NCBI GenBank assembly: GCA_045538195.1 | Contig: JAZSRA010000076.1 | Coordinates: 1-18,742, forward strand | Direction of reading: 5' to 3' | Length of the DNA stretch: 18,742 bases | DNA from: SVTX01 sp045538195 | GTDB lineage: Bacteria > Bacillota > Clostridia > Oscillospirales > CAG-272 | Part shown: piece by piece, positions 1-8,299 of the stretch | How positions within the stretch are numbered: the stretch's first letter is position 1 | Layout: each line of letters starts with the position of its first letter | Position numbers and translations under genes: made by a program | The notes under the pieces: model-generated | Database searches by the model: none | Told to the model about the DNA's origin: nothing | Seen by the model: only the letters and a program-made list of their open reading frames with translations

Positions 1-1
1 C

Positions 2-238
2 CGAATAATGAAGCAGATAAGAACGTATATACCCGTATACGTTGCCTGCGGAGGAGACGAGCTGTGCGCGCTTGACGATATACTTTCGAAGAAGGTCATC
101 AGAAAGCTTGAGACACAGAATCCCATATATCTGCGCAACTCCGCTGAGGGACTTTTAAACTATATAGACGAGCTTTTCGGAGTTGACAGGATGCCTCTTT
201 GCAAGGAGCATATCCACAGATTGCAGAGAAATGCATAA
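2..238 (+). CDS. C-terminal end of an unidentified protein (5' truncated by the window edge)
   Basis: The reading frame is open to the first base of the window, so this is most likely the tail of a longer gene. The ATG at 8 is not a convincing start because no Shine-Dalgarno site can be seen. About 78 residues remain, rich in charged residues, with an LDDILSKKVIRKLE segment and a closing helix (CKEHIHRLQR). This style resembles the C-terminal lid of AAA+ ATPases of the McrB/MoxR kind, and such ATPases often sit beside transglutaminase genes, but no Walker motif is in view and this identity is only a guess. It ends 40 bp before the first transglutaminase gene with no terminator between, so the two are probably co-transcribed. 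Confidence 0.6.
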   Translation, partial: RIMKQIRTYIPVYVACGGDELCALDDILSKKVIRKLETQNPIYLRNSAEGLLNYIDELFGVDRMPLCKEHIHRLQRNA

Positions 239-278
239 ATATCTTGGATATAAAACACAAAATTAAGTTGGTGCGATT

Positions 279-2684
279 ATGTTAAAAAAATCGAAAAAGA
301 TCAATATAATATGCGGAATGGTTGTTGGCGTTCTGTTTATTCTTGCGGTTATGGCGGCTCTGTTGATTACGGGAGTATTGTCGATCGGCAAGACCGAGCT
401 TACGTTTACGACCAATAGCGCAGAGGCTATGTATGACGGAACACCGCTTACCAATCACAATTGGCAGATGATTCAAGGAAATCTGAAGCTCGGACACGAG
501 TTGAAGGTGCAGTTCAAGGGCGAGCAAACCTCCGTGGGCGAGTGCGATAACGTGATTGAAGTCAGAATATATGATGAAGTCGGGGCAGACGTTACAAGCG
601 ACTACAAAATAAACTATGAGTTCGGTACGCTTAAAGTCAATCCGAGACTTCTCGTTATTACAACGGCAAGTGACTCAAAAGAGTACGACGGTAAACCTCT
701 GACCAACAGTAAATATGATATTTCGCCTGAAAGCGACGGAGTATTGAAGGGCGAAAGACTGATAGTTTCTGTCATAGGCTCTATAACCGAACCCGGTTAT
801 ACAAGTAATACCGTAGATTACGTGAAAATCATTGATAGCTTGGGTAAGGACGTCACCGGTAATTATCAGCTGATTCTTCGAGAGGGTATTCTTCTGGTAA
901 ACGGCTCGGGTAGTGGAGGCAATGGCCCCGGTGGAGGCAATGGTCCCGGTGGTGGCAATGGCCCCGGTGTAGGTGCACCCACAGGAGGGCTGGACTTTGG
1001 CGGAATTTCCGATATGCTTCCCGACGAAGGTATGGAAGACGTGCTACTGTTCAGCGTATTTTCAGACGTGAGTGGCGAAGCGTATCTTCGTATGACCAGC
1101 TTCGGAAGTTATAACGGCAAGGGCTGGGATTATGCGAAAAGCTACGATAAGCTTATGGGAGATGCTTTTGCCGCCTCCTATCTTACCTCAATGGCATTAG
1201 AGAACCAAAATACGCTGTGCAATGAGATGCAAATTAAATCTCATTGCGGATTATTCGCTCTGCCTTATTATACGGCTGTTTACAGAGGAGAAACCCATGC
1301 TATCCAGACAAATGATACGGCAAGCATAGGAGACGCGTCCGATATATACACAACTTGGTATTTTTTGGGAGACGTTCAAAATGCTTATCCCAACAAAGAA
1401 TATCACTATTATGAATTAGATTACAGAGATTTCGTTTACGGTCAATATCTTGAAATTGATGATGAGAGCTTGACCTACATGAAGGATCTGATCGATAAAA
1501 ACGGTTTTTACAGGGAAGATCCTGAAATTATCAACAAAGTAGCTCGCTATATACAGAACGCGGCAACGTATAACATGAAATACGATCCTGATCTCGATGA
1601 TGAAGAAAACATTGCCGTTGCGTTTTTAGATACCTATAAGGAAGGCGTATGCAGACATTACGCTTCTGCGGCAACGCTTCTTTTCAGGGCGCTGGGCATT
1701 CCTGCAAGATACACCGTCGGCGCATTTGCCGAGACCGAGGCGGGGCAGTGGACGAACGTTACTGCCGACAAGGCGCATGCTTGGGTCGAGGTCTATATTG
1801 ACGGTGTCGGCTGGGTCTACGTTGAGGTTACGGGTTCATTGCCATCAGGCGGTATGCCGGGTGGAGGAGATATGCCGGGTGGAGGAGACATGCCGGGTGG
1901 CAATGATCCTTCAAAATTGGACTTCAAGGTTACTCTGACACCCACTACGGTCAGAAAGCCGCATGACGGAACTCCCTTGTATGCGGAAAATACGCTCAAA
2001 GGCTTTGAAAAATATGAAAGGCTTGGTTATTGGTATACTGTTTCCGTGGTAGGAGAGCGCACAGATCCCGGAAAGGGAGAGAGCAATATTGAATCTCTGT
2101 CGATTTATGACGCTGACGGAAATCCCGTTAACGATCTCTTTGAGATAACGCTTAAAAGCGGCGTAATACACGTATATACGGATATTATTTTCTGTTCAAG
2201 CTTGTCAACGAAGATGGAGTATAACGGAAAGGCTCCACTTCTGTGCGTGGATTGTGACGTCTTGGATGAAAACCTGACAATAAAGTTCACCTCGACCGCA
2301 AGCTCCGAGGTAGGAACTCATCTTAATACCTTTGACGCAAAGATTTTTGATGAGCAGGAGAACGACGTATCTGATCTGTATTGGATACAAAAGGAATACG
2401 GACAGGTCACCATTGAGCAGAGAAGCCTGACGCTCAGAGCAGGAGACGCTCAAAAGGTATATGACGGAGCCCCCTTGACCTGCGGAGACTACTTTATAGA
2501 GTTTGGACAGTTAGCAGAGGGCCATGAAATAAAGCTTATAACTATGTCGGGTTCTCAAACCGAGATGGGACGCTCCGAAAATCTTATCTCTTACGTTTTG
2601 ATTTTGGATGAGGAACAAAAGGACGTCACAAGTAATTATTATTTGGATCTCAAACCCGGAACTTTGAAAGTTACGTTTAAGTAA
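279..2684 (+). CDS. Membrane-anchored transglutaminase-like protein with YDG/MBG-type repeats
   Basis: This is an 801-aa predicted surface protein. Residues 1-8 are basic and residues 10-35 form one hydrophobic segment, a signal anchor or uncleaved signal peptide. Two beta-type repeats follow (about 38-124 and 125-208). Each starts with a YDGxPLT motif and closes with DVTxNYxI and GTLxV. A Gly/Pro/Asn linker (about 209-235) leads to the transglutaminase-like module (about 240-525): Cys458 in GVCRHYASA, His500 in HAWVEVY, and Glu516 where the family usually has the third catalytic Asp. A second Gly/Met/Pro linker and three more, less regular repeats (about 545-801) finish the protein. No LPXTG motif or C-terminal membrane segment is present, so the N-terminal helix is the only visible anchor. 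The family can be a protease, a cross-linker or a peptidoglycan-associated enzyme; the substrate here is unknown. The next gene is a longer paralog only 21 bp downstream. Confidence 0.9.
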   Translation: MLKKSKKINIICGMVVGVLFILAVMAALLITGVLSIGKTELTFTTNSAEAMYDGTPLTNHNWQMIQGNLKLGHELKVQFKGEQTSVGECDNVIEVRIYDEVGADVTSDYKINYEFGTLKVNPRLLVITTASDSKEYDGKPLTNSKYDISPESDGVLKGERLIVSVIGSITEPGYTSNTVDYVKIIDSLGKDVTGNYQLILREGILLVNGSGSGGNGPGGGNGPGGGNGPGVGAPTGGLDFGGISDMLPDEGMEDVLLFSVFSDVSGEAYLRMTSFGSYNGKGWDYAKSYDKLMGDAFAASYLTSMALENQNTLCNEMQIKSHCGLFALPYYTAVYRGETHAIQTNDTASIGDASDIYTTWYFLGDVQNAYPNKEYHYYELDYRDFVYGQYLEIDDESLTYMKDLIDKNGFYREDPEIINKVARYIQNAATYNMKYDPDLDDEENIAVAFLDTYKEGVCRHYASAATLLFRALGIPARYTVGAFAETEAGQWTNVTADKAHAWVEVYIDGVGWVYVEVTGSLPSGGMPGGGDMPGGGDMPGGNDPSKLDFKVTLTPTTVRKPHDGTPLYAENTLKGFEKYERLGYWYTVSVVGERTDPGKGESNIESLSIYDADGNPVNDLFEITLKSGVIHVYTDIIFCSSLSTKMEYNGKAPLLCVDCDVLDENLTIKFTSTASSEVGTHLNTFDAKIFDEQENDVSDLYWIQKEYGQVTIEQRSLTLRAGDAQKVYDGAPLTCGDYFIEFGQLAEGHEIKLITMSGSQTEMGRSENLISYVLILDEEQKDVTSNYYLDLKPGTLKVTFK
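912..965 (+). repeat. Three 18-bp tandem units encoding a Gly/Asn/Pro linker
   Basis: Three near-identical 18-bp units (consensus GGTGGAGGCAATGGCCCC) encode SGGNGP, GGGNGP and GGGNGP inside the first transglutaminase gene. They form a flexible linker between the N-terminal beta repeats and the catalytic module. The near-identity at DNA level suggests recent slippage, so copy number may vary between strains. Confidence 0.85.
1854..1907 (+). repeat. Three 18-bp tandem units encoding a Met/Pro/Gly/Asp linker
   Basis: Three 18-bp units (consensus ATGCCGGGTGGAGGAGAT) encode MPGGGD, MPGGGD and MPGGND directly after the transglutaminase core. They link the catalytic module to the C-terminal repeats. 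The units differ from the upstream linker repeat at 912-965, so each linker expanded independently. Confidence 0.85.
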
Positions 2685-2705
2685 GCATCAATAGGTGTAA
2701 TTTGT

Positions 2706-5700
2706 ATGTTATATGAGAATTATCAAAAAAAGGTACTCAAGATAGCCGAAGTGCTGGCTAAGATCATTCGCCTTTTGCCGGTGATAATCCCGTCGATAGC
2801 CCTTGTGCTGGCAGCGATAGTAACGCTGTTGGCGGTCAAGGGAAATATCAGTGGGATCACCTGCGACACCGAGGTGGTCTATGGCGAGCACGTTCAGTGC
2901 GACGCGAAGGCTTTTTTGAGTAGAGTGTGGTATGAGTATAGCGATGATGGCGTTAATTGGAGCGAGGAGCATCCGAGAATGCCGGGAAGTTATCAGGTCA
3001 GAGCTGTAAGTAATTCCTCGTTTGGCGGCAAAAAATACAGTGAGCCCAAAAGCTTTACCATATCAAAGAGAAGCTTGACGGTATCCGTTGCCAATGAGGT
3101 CATTGTTTATGGAGATGAATTGATTCTGAATGCCGACACTGCGTACAACGACGTTGTCGTATGCGATAAATTCATTACCGACGACGCGTGGCTTGCTAAC
3201 GGTGTTGCCGACGGCTCATGCGAGTTCATCCCAGAGAATGTTTATGACGGTGTTTATGACTGTGTTGATGGCTATGAGACGTATCCTATCATTTCTGCCG
3301 GTAAATCGCTCGACATCACTCCCGACAAAAACAGTATTAAGATATTAGACGAGCTTGGAAACGACGTTACCGATGCGTATGAGATCGGTGCCGAAACGAC
3401 CAAAATAGTGCTCCAACAACGACCGTTAATTATTGTAGTTGAAAGCCCCAGTAAGGTTTATGACGGTGAAGCGCTTTGCGGCGGTGAGTGCGTTATCTCT
3501 AACGGAAGCTTAAAGGAGTGCGACGAGATAGTTGCCACCTTCAATCAATCCATTGTCAATGCGGGAGTCGCCTTCAATTCGCCCGAGCTTAAAATAGTAA
3601 ACGAAAACGGTGTTGACGTTAGCGGATATTATAAGCTTACGATCCAATTAAGTATGTTGGTGGTAGAAAAGCGTCCCGTTAATATCAGCTTCGCGGACGA
3701 CACCTTGGAATATGCGGGCGACGTATGGTATGATAAATACGATCATCAGATCGATCCCGATACTCCGCTGGTTGAAGGACATTACGTATCCTGCTCCGGC
3801 GGCAAAAATATTAGCGACTGCGGCGAATATCAGAACACGGCTTACGTTGACGTTTATGATTCGCAGGGCAATAGAGTTACAGAGAACTACGCCTTTAATA
3901 TAGACAGAGGAACAATAACCGTAACTCCCAAGCCTTTGCATATCACTACCAACAGTCGTGTGTGGAACTATGATTCCACCGGACATGGCGATATCGGATA
4001 CACCCAGAGTGGACTTATTAGCGGACACACTATACAAGTGATAAATTTCACTTCTATCGAAAACGTAGGCACTGAGGAAAACGTTCTGGATATAATCATT
4101 GTTGCGAACAACCCGTGGTATACGGATGACGAAACGTGGTGGGAGACGGATGACGAAACGTGGTGGGAGACGGATGAATCGTGGAAGGATGTCATTAATA
4201 ATGACGTGCTGGATATTGGTGAATTCAAAGTCGTAACGCAAAATTATGACATAACCTTTGATTGGGGTACCCTTGTAGTCACTCCCAGAAAGGTTCACAT
4301 AACCACTCTTGACGGACATTGGACGTATGATGGCGATTTCCACAGTCAATACGGAATTGAAGAGTCGGGCGACGGAATTCTTGATCATCAATTCTATGAT
4401 GTCGTTGACGCGCCGAGCATCAGAGATGCGGGTAGCGTTAAAAATGAATTTTCGATCAAGATATTTGAAGATTCGGTCGATGGGAAAACCCAGGACGTCA
4501 CTTCCAATTACGATATTACCTACAGCTACGGAACTATAACCGTAGACAAACGTCAAGTCTCGTTAGCAACCGATGGATATACCTGGACGTATGACGGAGA
4601 AGCTCATCATTGCCATGACATTGTAACCACATCCGAGTTGGGTATAGTAGACGGGGATGTGCTTGAAATATCAGGTTGGAGATCGATAACCAACGCGGGA
4701 TCGATCCTCAACACCTTTGATAGCTATAAGGTTATCAGAACCGAGAACGGCGTGAGTGAGGATATTACTGACCGCAACTACATAATCGATTGGAAATTTG
4801 GAACGTTGCAGGTCGATCCAAGACCTATCGTATGTAAGCCTGTTGACGAATCAAAGGTTTACGACGATACACCGCTTACCCCCGTGAATGCGGAAATAGC
4901 TGCGGGAATTTCAGAATATGACCTTGTTGAGGGACATTATTTGAAGTATGGGCTTTCGGGAAGCCTTACCGACGTTGGATTAGGAGACTCGTACTTAACA
5001 AATGTGCGCGTGTTCAACAGTGAGGATAGGGACGTAACCTATAATTATAAGATCGAAAAGATCCCCGGTATACTTGAAGTAATGCCAAGACAGATAACCG
5101 TTTATACGGGAAGCGCGACCAAGCCCAAGTATGACGGTAAGCCCTTGACGTGCAACGAATACGGAGTCTATCCCGATAAGCTGTACGATCTTGTTGAGGG
5201 ACATACCATAACCGTCAAGGTTATCGGTTCTCAGACCGCCATTGGCGAGAGCGAAAATATATGCGATGAATCAAGGACTTATATTCGCTCGAACAGTCGT
5301 AACGTTACGCATAACTATGATATAAGATACGAGTATGGAACGCTGTTCGTTAATCGACTTGCGGTCATATACGTAACGTCCGCAAGCGATTGGAAATATT
5401 GGGACGGAACACCTCTGACCAACGATGGCTATGAATACACTGTCCAAGAAGGGGAATTGGAGAGCGGACACAAGCTTATAGTTAATGTGACGGGAAGCAT
5501 AACCGAGCTTGGAACCGAGCCAAACACTATGTCGGTGATGGTCGTGGACAAGAACGGCAAGAACGTTTCCAAATACTATAAGATAATTGCCACTGAGGGA
5601 GAGCTTGAAATCAGAGAAAAACGTGACGATCCGTCCGAGATACCAACCATAGTTGTCGGACAGATAAAGACCGGTGTTGACGGATATCTTTATCTCAGAG

Positions 5701-7337
5701 AGCATAGCTATGGTGATTATAACGGAAGAAATTGGAATCCTGCAACCGAGTATTGGAAAACACTCCCCGGCGGATACAATTACAATTATCTTGCGTCTAT
5801 TGCACTTTCCAATATGGGCGAAAGCGCTGACATAGCTGAGATGCAGGGAATGGCTATGTATATGCTGCCATATTACCTTGGATTTGAAGGCAATTACGAG
5901 CGCCCTTCCAAGGATACTGTTTACGATAGCCTTATGAGTAATTATACCGTCTCGTATTATTTCCTGCCCGATACTTCCGATGGATATGAGTTTTTGAAGG
6001 GACATCTGGGAGATTACTCCGTATACGAGGAGGAATACCGCAAATTCGTATATGATACCTATCTTTCGATAGATGCGGAAACCCTGGAATATATGAACGG
6101 TATTATATCGGAACAGGGATTTGACGTTTCTGATCCGCTGGTTATTCAGAAGGTTGCAAAGTATATACAAAACGCGGCAGAGTATAATCTTAAATATGAT
6201 GTTGCGATGGACGCCGAGGAAAACGTAGTCATAGCCTTCCTTGATAAATATAAGGAGGGAATATGCGTTCATTACGCGTCCTCGGCAACACTCCTGTATA
6301 GAGCTTTGAACATTCCAGCAAGATATGTTGAAGGCTTTACCGTTCAGACAAAAGCCGGCGGATTTGTTGATATAACCACACCTGGACACGCATGGGTAGA
6401 GGTTTATATTGACGGATTCGGTTGGGTCGAGGTCGAGGTGACCGGCAGTTCAGATGAGGGTGGTATACCTGGTTTTGGTGACACCGACGGAAAGCTTCCC
6501 ATACTTATCAAGCCCGCTTATCAGTATAAGGTATGGGACGGTGATCCCTTGTACCCTTCGGGTGAGCTTGAATTTGATCCTGTCCTTGACGGGCTTTTGA
6601 AAAAAGGTTATACCTATTCTCTGAGCTTTGAAGGTTCTCAAACCGCAGTGGGAAGGAGTGTCTGCAAGGCGTTTGACTTAATTATATATGATCCTAATAA
6701 CGTCGACGTTACCGATGACTTCCATATTGAGTATGAGGACGGCATTTTGGAGGTGTTACCTCTCGAAAAAAGCATTATCAGGGTGTATTTGTATCAGTTG
6801 CAAAAGTTCTATGACGGTACTCCGCTGACCTTTGAGGATACGGATTACGAGATAATCGAAATTCCCGACGGATTTGAACTTCAACTCCGGTTGAATATCA
6901 GTTTGACCGACGCGGGTCAGATAACGCTTTCCGATATCAATGAAAACATTGAAGATTTCGCAGTTTACCGTGTTTACAAAGACGGAAAAGACGTTACCGA
7001 GGATTGCATTATCGTATTTGACACCTTTGATTACGGCGATCATAACTACGTGCCTATAAGGGTGGATAAAAGACCTATTACCGTCACCACCGCAAGCGAG
7101 ACAAAGGTCGAGGACGGAAAACCCTTGGAAAACGATAACTTTACAATAACCGTTGGATCGTTGGTGGAAGGTCATAGTATTTCGGTGAAGGTAGTTGGAT
7201 ATATTGACGAGGTCGGAAGCGACTTCAACTATATCGAATATATATCCATCACGACACAAGATGGAGTCGACGTCACAGAAAACTATGATATTACTCCGGT
7301 TTTAGGCGAATTGACCATCATTTCTAAGGATGACTGA
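2706..7337 (+). CDS. Giant transglutaminase-like surface protein with about 12 YDG/MBG-type repeats
   Basis: This 1543-aa paralog of the preceding gene starts at an ATG with AGGTG (2693-2697) 8 bp upstream. A hydrophobic segment at about 23-45 is the only anchor seen. Next come a distinct Ig-like domain (about 50-120, with YSDDGVNWS and PGSYQVRA) and about nine repeats of 80-115 residues (about 121-975). Each repeat opens with a vYDGxPL-like motif and closes with VTxNYxI, GTLxV and a basic residue. The transglutaminase module (about 980-1250) has Cys1187 in GICVHYASS, His1228 in HAWVEVY, and Glu1244 in place of the usual third catalytic Asp. Three more repeats follow to the C-terminus. There is no sortase signal and no C-terminal membrane segment. 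Both paralogs share the same layout, so the pair arose by duplication and the repeat arrays then diverged. A role in binding or processing cell-envelope or host polymers is plausible but not shown. Confidence 0.9.
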   Translation: MLYENYQKKVLKIAEVLAKIIRLLPVIIPSIALVLAAIVTLLAVKGNISGITCDTEVVYGEHVQCDAKAFLSRVWYEYSDDGVNWSEEHPRMPGSYQVRAVSNSSFGGKKYSEPKSFTISKRSLTVSVANEVIVYGDELILNADTAYNDVVVCDKFITDDAWLANGVADGSCEFIPENVYDGVYDCVDGYETYPIISAGKSLDITPDKNSIKILDELGNDVTDAYEIGAETTKIVLQQRPLIIVVESPSKVYDGEALCGGECVISNGSLKECDEIVATFNQSIVNAGVAFNSPELKIVNENGVDVSGYYKLTIQLSMLVVEKRPVNISFADDTLEYAGDVWYDKYDHQIDPDTPLVEGHYVSCSGGKNISDCGEYQNTAYVDVYDSQGNRVTENYAFNIDRGTITVTPKPLHITTNSRVWNYDSTGHGDIGYTQSGLISGHTIQVINFTSIENVGTEENVLDIIIVANNPWYTDDETWWETDDETWWETDESWKDVINNDVLDIGEFKVVTQNYDITFDWGTLVVTPRKVHITTLDGHWTYDGDFHSQYGIEESGDGILDHQFYDVVDAPSIRDAGSVKNEFSIKIFEDSVDGKTQDVTSNYDITYSYGTITVDKRQVSLATDGYTWTYDGEAHHCHDIVTTSELGIVDGDVLEISGWRSITNAGSILNTFDSYKVIRTENGVSEDITDRNYIIDWKFGTLQVDPRPIVCKPVDESKVYDDTPLTPVNAEIAAGISEYDLVEGHYLKYGLSGSLTDVGLGDSYLTNVRVFNSEDRDVTYNYKIEKIPGILEVMPRQITVYTGSATKPKYDGKPLTCNEYGVYPDKLYDLVEGHTITVKVIGSQTAIGESENICDESRTYIRSNSRNVTHNYDIRYEYGTLFVNRLAVIYVTSASDWKYWDGTPLTNDGYEYTVQEGELESGHKLIVNVTGSITELGTEPNTMSVMVVDKNGKNVSKYYKIIATEGELEIREKRDDPSEIPTIVVGQIKTGVDGYLYLREHSYGDYNGRNWNPATEYWKTLPGGYNYNYLASIALSNMGESADIAEMQGMAMYMLPYYLGFEGNYERPSKDTVYDSLMSNYTVSYYFLPDTSDGYEFLKGHLGDYSVYEEEYRKFVYDTYLSIDAETLEYMNGIISEQGFDVSDPLVIQKVAKYIQNAAEYNLKYDVAMDAEENVVIAFLDKYKEGICVHYASSATLLYRALNIPARYVEGFTVQTKAGGFVDITTPGHAWVEVYIDGFGWVEVEVTGSSDEGGIPGFGDTDGKLPILIKPAYQYKVWDGDPLYPSGELEFDPVLDGLLKKGYTYSLSFEGSQTAVGRSVCKAFDLIIYDPNNVDVTDDFHIEYEDGILEVLPLEKSIIRVYLYQLQKFYDGTPLTFEDTDYEIIEIPDGFELQLRLNISLTDAGQITLSDINENIEDFAVYRVYKDGKDVTEDCIIVFDTFDYGDHNYVPIRVDKRPITVTTASETKVEDGKPLENDNFTITVGSLVEGHSISVKVVGYIDEVGSDFNYIEYISITTQDGVDVTENYDITPVLGELTIISKDD
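4122..4184 (+). repeat. 24-bp tandem repeat encoding a Trp-rich acidic insert
   Basis: Two identical 24-bp units (4122-4145 and 4146-4169, beginning ACGGATGACGAAACG) and a partial third unit (4170-4184) encode the octad TDDETWWE and its variants. The insert lies in one beta repeat of the second transglutaminase protein, in a loop position that the other repeats lack. The exact DNA identity points to recent expansion. Confidence 0.9.
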
Positions 7338-7346
7338 TGATTTCAC

Positions 7347-7375
7347 TTGATTTTTCTTTCTAATTGTTGTATAAT
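7347..7375 (+). promoter_or_regulatory. Candidate sigma-A promoter
   Basis: TTGATT (7347-7352), a 17-bp spacer and a perfect TATAAT (7370-7375) lie just after the second transglutaminase stop codon. Predicted transcription starts near 7382 and meets a strong terminator about 45 bp later. It could therefore make a short RNA or give attenuated transcription of the lipase gene. The region is AT-rich, so a chance match is possible. Confidence 0.4.
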
Positions 7376-7381
7376 TATCTC

Positions 7382-7477
7382 GCTTTCTTGCGTGTTATTT
7401 TTGGAAATTTAATTATATAATAAGGCAAGCGGATGCTCAATACCTTTTGGTAGAGAACATCCGCTTTTTCTTTTTTC
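7382..7477 (+). ncRNA. Candidate small RNA of about 95 nt
   Basis: This is the interval between the start expected from the promoter at 7347-7375 and the end of the terminator at 7427-7477. No open reading frame of note fits in it. The call depends only on promoter and terminator spacing and does not match an RNA family I recognise. Confidence 0.2.
7427..7477 (+). terminator. Rho-independent terminator after the transglutaminase operon
   Basis: AAGCGGATG (7427-7435) pairs perfectly with CATCCGCTT (7458-7466). The stem continues with CTC/GAG and TACC/GGTA around a TTTT loop, with short AA bulges, and is followed by TTTCTTTTTTC. It lies 90 bp after the stop of the second transglutaminase gene. 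Confidence 0.85.
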
Positions 7478-7562
7478 GTTATTTGACAGCGGTTATTTTC
7501 AGGATATCAGCATATACTGTAAAAAGCGTGAAAACGCGAAGCTTATGTATTTTGGGGGAGAA

Positions 7563-8198
7563 ATGACACCGAATTTTGAATACTTAAAACAGCTTTTTAT
7601 ATCCTGTCTGGAGGTAGATTATACTGATGTAGAAAACGGAGGAAGCTTTGCTTACGTAAGGGATGGAGAGGTGCTTTATCTGTTTTTTGAAAAGAGCAAC
7701 GGAGGCGAGGATTGGATGAACAATCTGTCCTATCACGCTGTACCAAGGGGGAGAGAGGGTGACGAGTGGTTTTGCCACGAGGGATTTTTGAGGGTATTTG
7801 AGAGCGTTCTGCCCTATATCGAGCCGCTGATCCTCAATCCGACAGTCAGGAAGATCGTGTTGGTCGGGTACAGTCATGGGGCGGCGCTAACGCTACTTTG
7901 TCACGAATACATATATGGAGTGCGTTCGGATATAAGAGCCGATTGTCTCGGCTTTGGCTTCGGATGTCCCCGCGTGGTATGGGGAACGGTAAAAGGAGAG
8001 GGGGAGAGATGGAGAAATTTTTATATGATACGCAACACGGGAGACGTAGTGACTCATCTTCCGCCGAGGGCGCTGGGATACAGGCACGTAGGCAACATAA
8101 TAGAGATCGGAGCTTATCAAAAATACAGCGGCATTGACGCCCACAGGGCGGAAAACTATATTTCAGAGCTTGAAAACGCCCAGAATGGCGTTAAATAG
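7563..8198 (+). CDS. Class 3 (Lipase_3 fold) lipase-like hydrolase
   Basis: This is a 211-aa predicted alpha/beta hydrolase of the fungal-lipase-like class 3 family. The nucleophile elbow is GYSHG with Ser104. The acid residue is probably the Asp of NTGDVVTHLPP, and the His is in GYRHVG or in the C-terminal DAHRAENYI. These segments come in the usual family order. No signal peptide or membrane segment is visible, so it is probably cytoplasmic. The start is uncertain: the ATG at 7563 has a G-rich GGGGGAG (7554-7560) close in front, while the in-frame ATG at 7545 adds six residues but lacks an obvious ribosome site. A TTGACA at 7483-7488 has no well-spaced -10 box. The substrate cannot be predicted. 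Confidence 0.85.
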   Translation: MTPNFEYLKQLFISCLEVDYTDVENGGSFAYVRDGEVLYLFFEKSNGGEDWMNNLSYHAVPRGREGDEWFCHEGFLRVFESVLPYIEPLILNPTVRKIVLVGYSHGAALTLLCHEYIYGVRSDIRADCLGFGFGCPRVVWGTVKGEGERWRNFYMIRNTGDVVTHLPPRALGYRHVGNIIEIGAYQKYSGIDAHRAENYISELENAQNGVK

Positions 8199-8229
8199 TT
8201 TCAAAAGGCTGTAAAGAGGGTCAAATCAC

Positions 8230-8258
8230 TTGACAAAAGGTGAAAAATCAACTATAAT
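8230..8258 (+). promoter_or_regulatory. Consensus sigma-A promoter for the 308-aa gene
   Basis: TTGACA (8230-8235), 17 bp, TATAAT (8253-8258): both boxes are perfect. The expected start is near 8265, giving a leader of about 35 nt. An 8-bp inverted repeat (TGTAAAGA 8210-8217, TCTTTACA 8272-8279) brackets the promoter. Confidence 0.9.
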
Positions 8259-8299
8259 AATATAAGTATGATCTTTACACCCTCAAGGAGGATATTGCG

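Noticed and set aside
912..965. 18-bp units as a CRISPR or regulatory repeat
   Set aside because: The units are in frame and encode a Gly-rich linker without stops; they are coding tandem repeats.
5271..6389. Minus-strand 372-codon frame inside the second transglutaminase gene
   Set aside because: It lies opposite the transglutaminase core, has no ribosome site and no recognisable domain; it is a shadow of the coding strand.
7483..7518. TTGACA and TATACT as a lipase promoter
   Set aside because: The spacer is 24 bp, and the closer alternative TATCAG is a poor -10 box.
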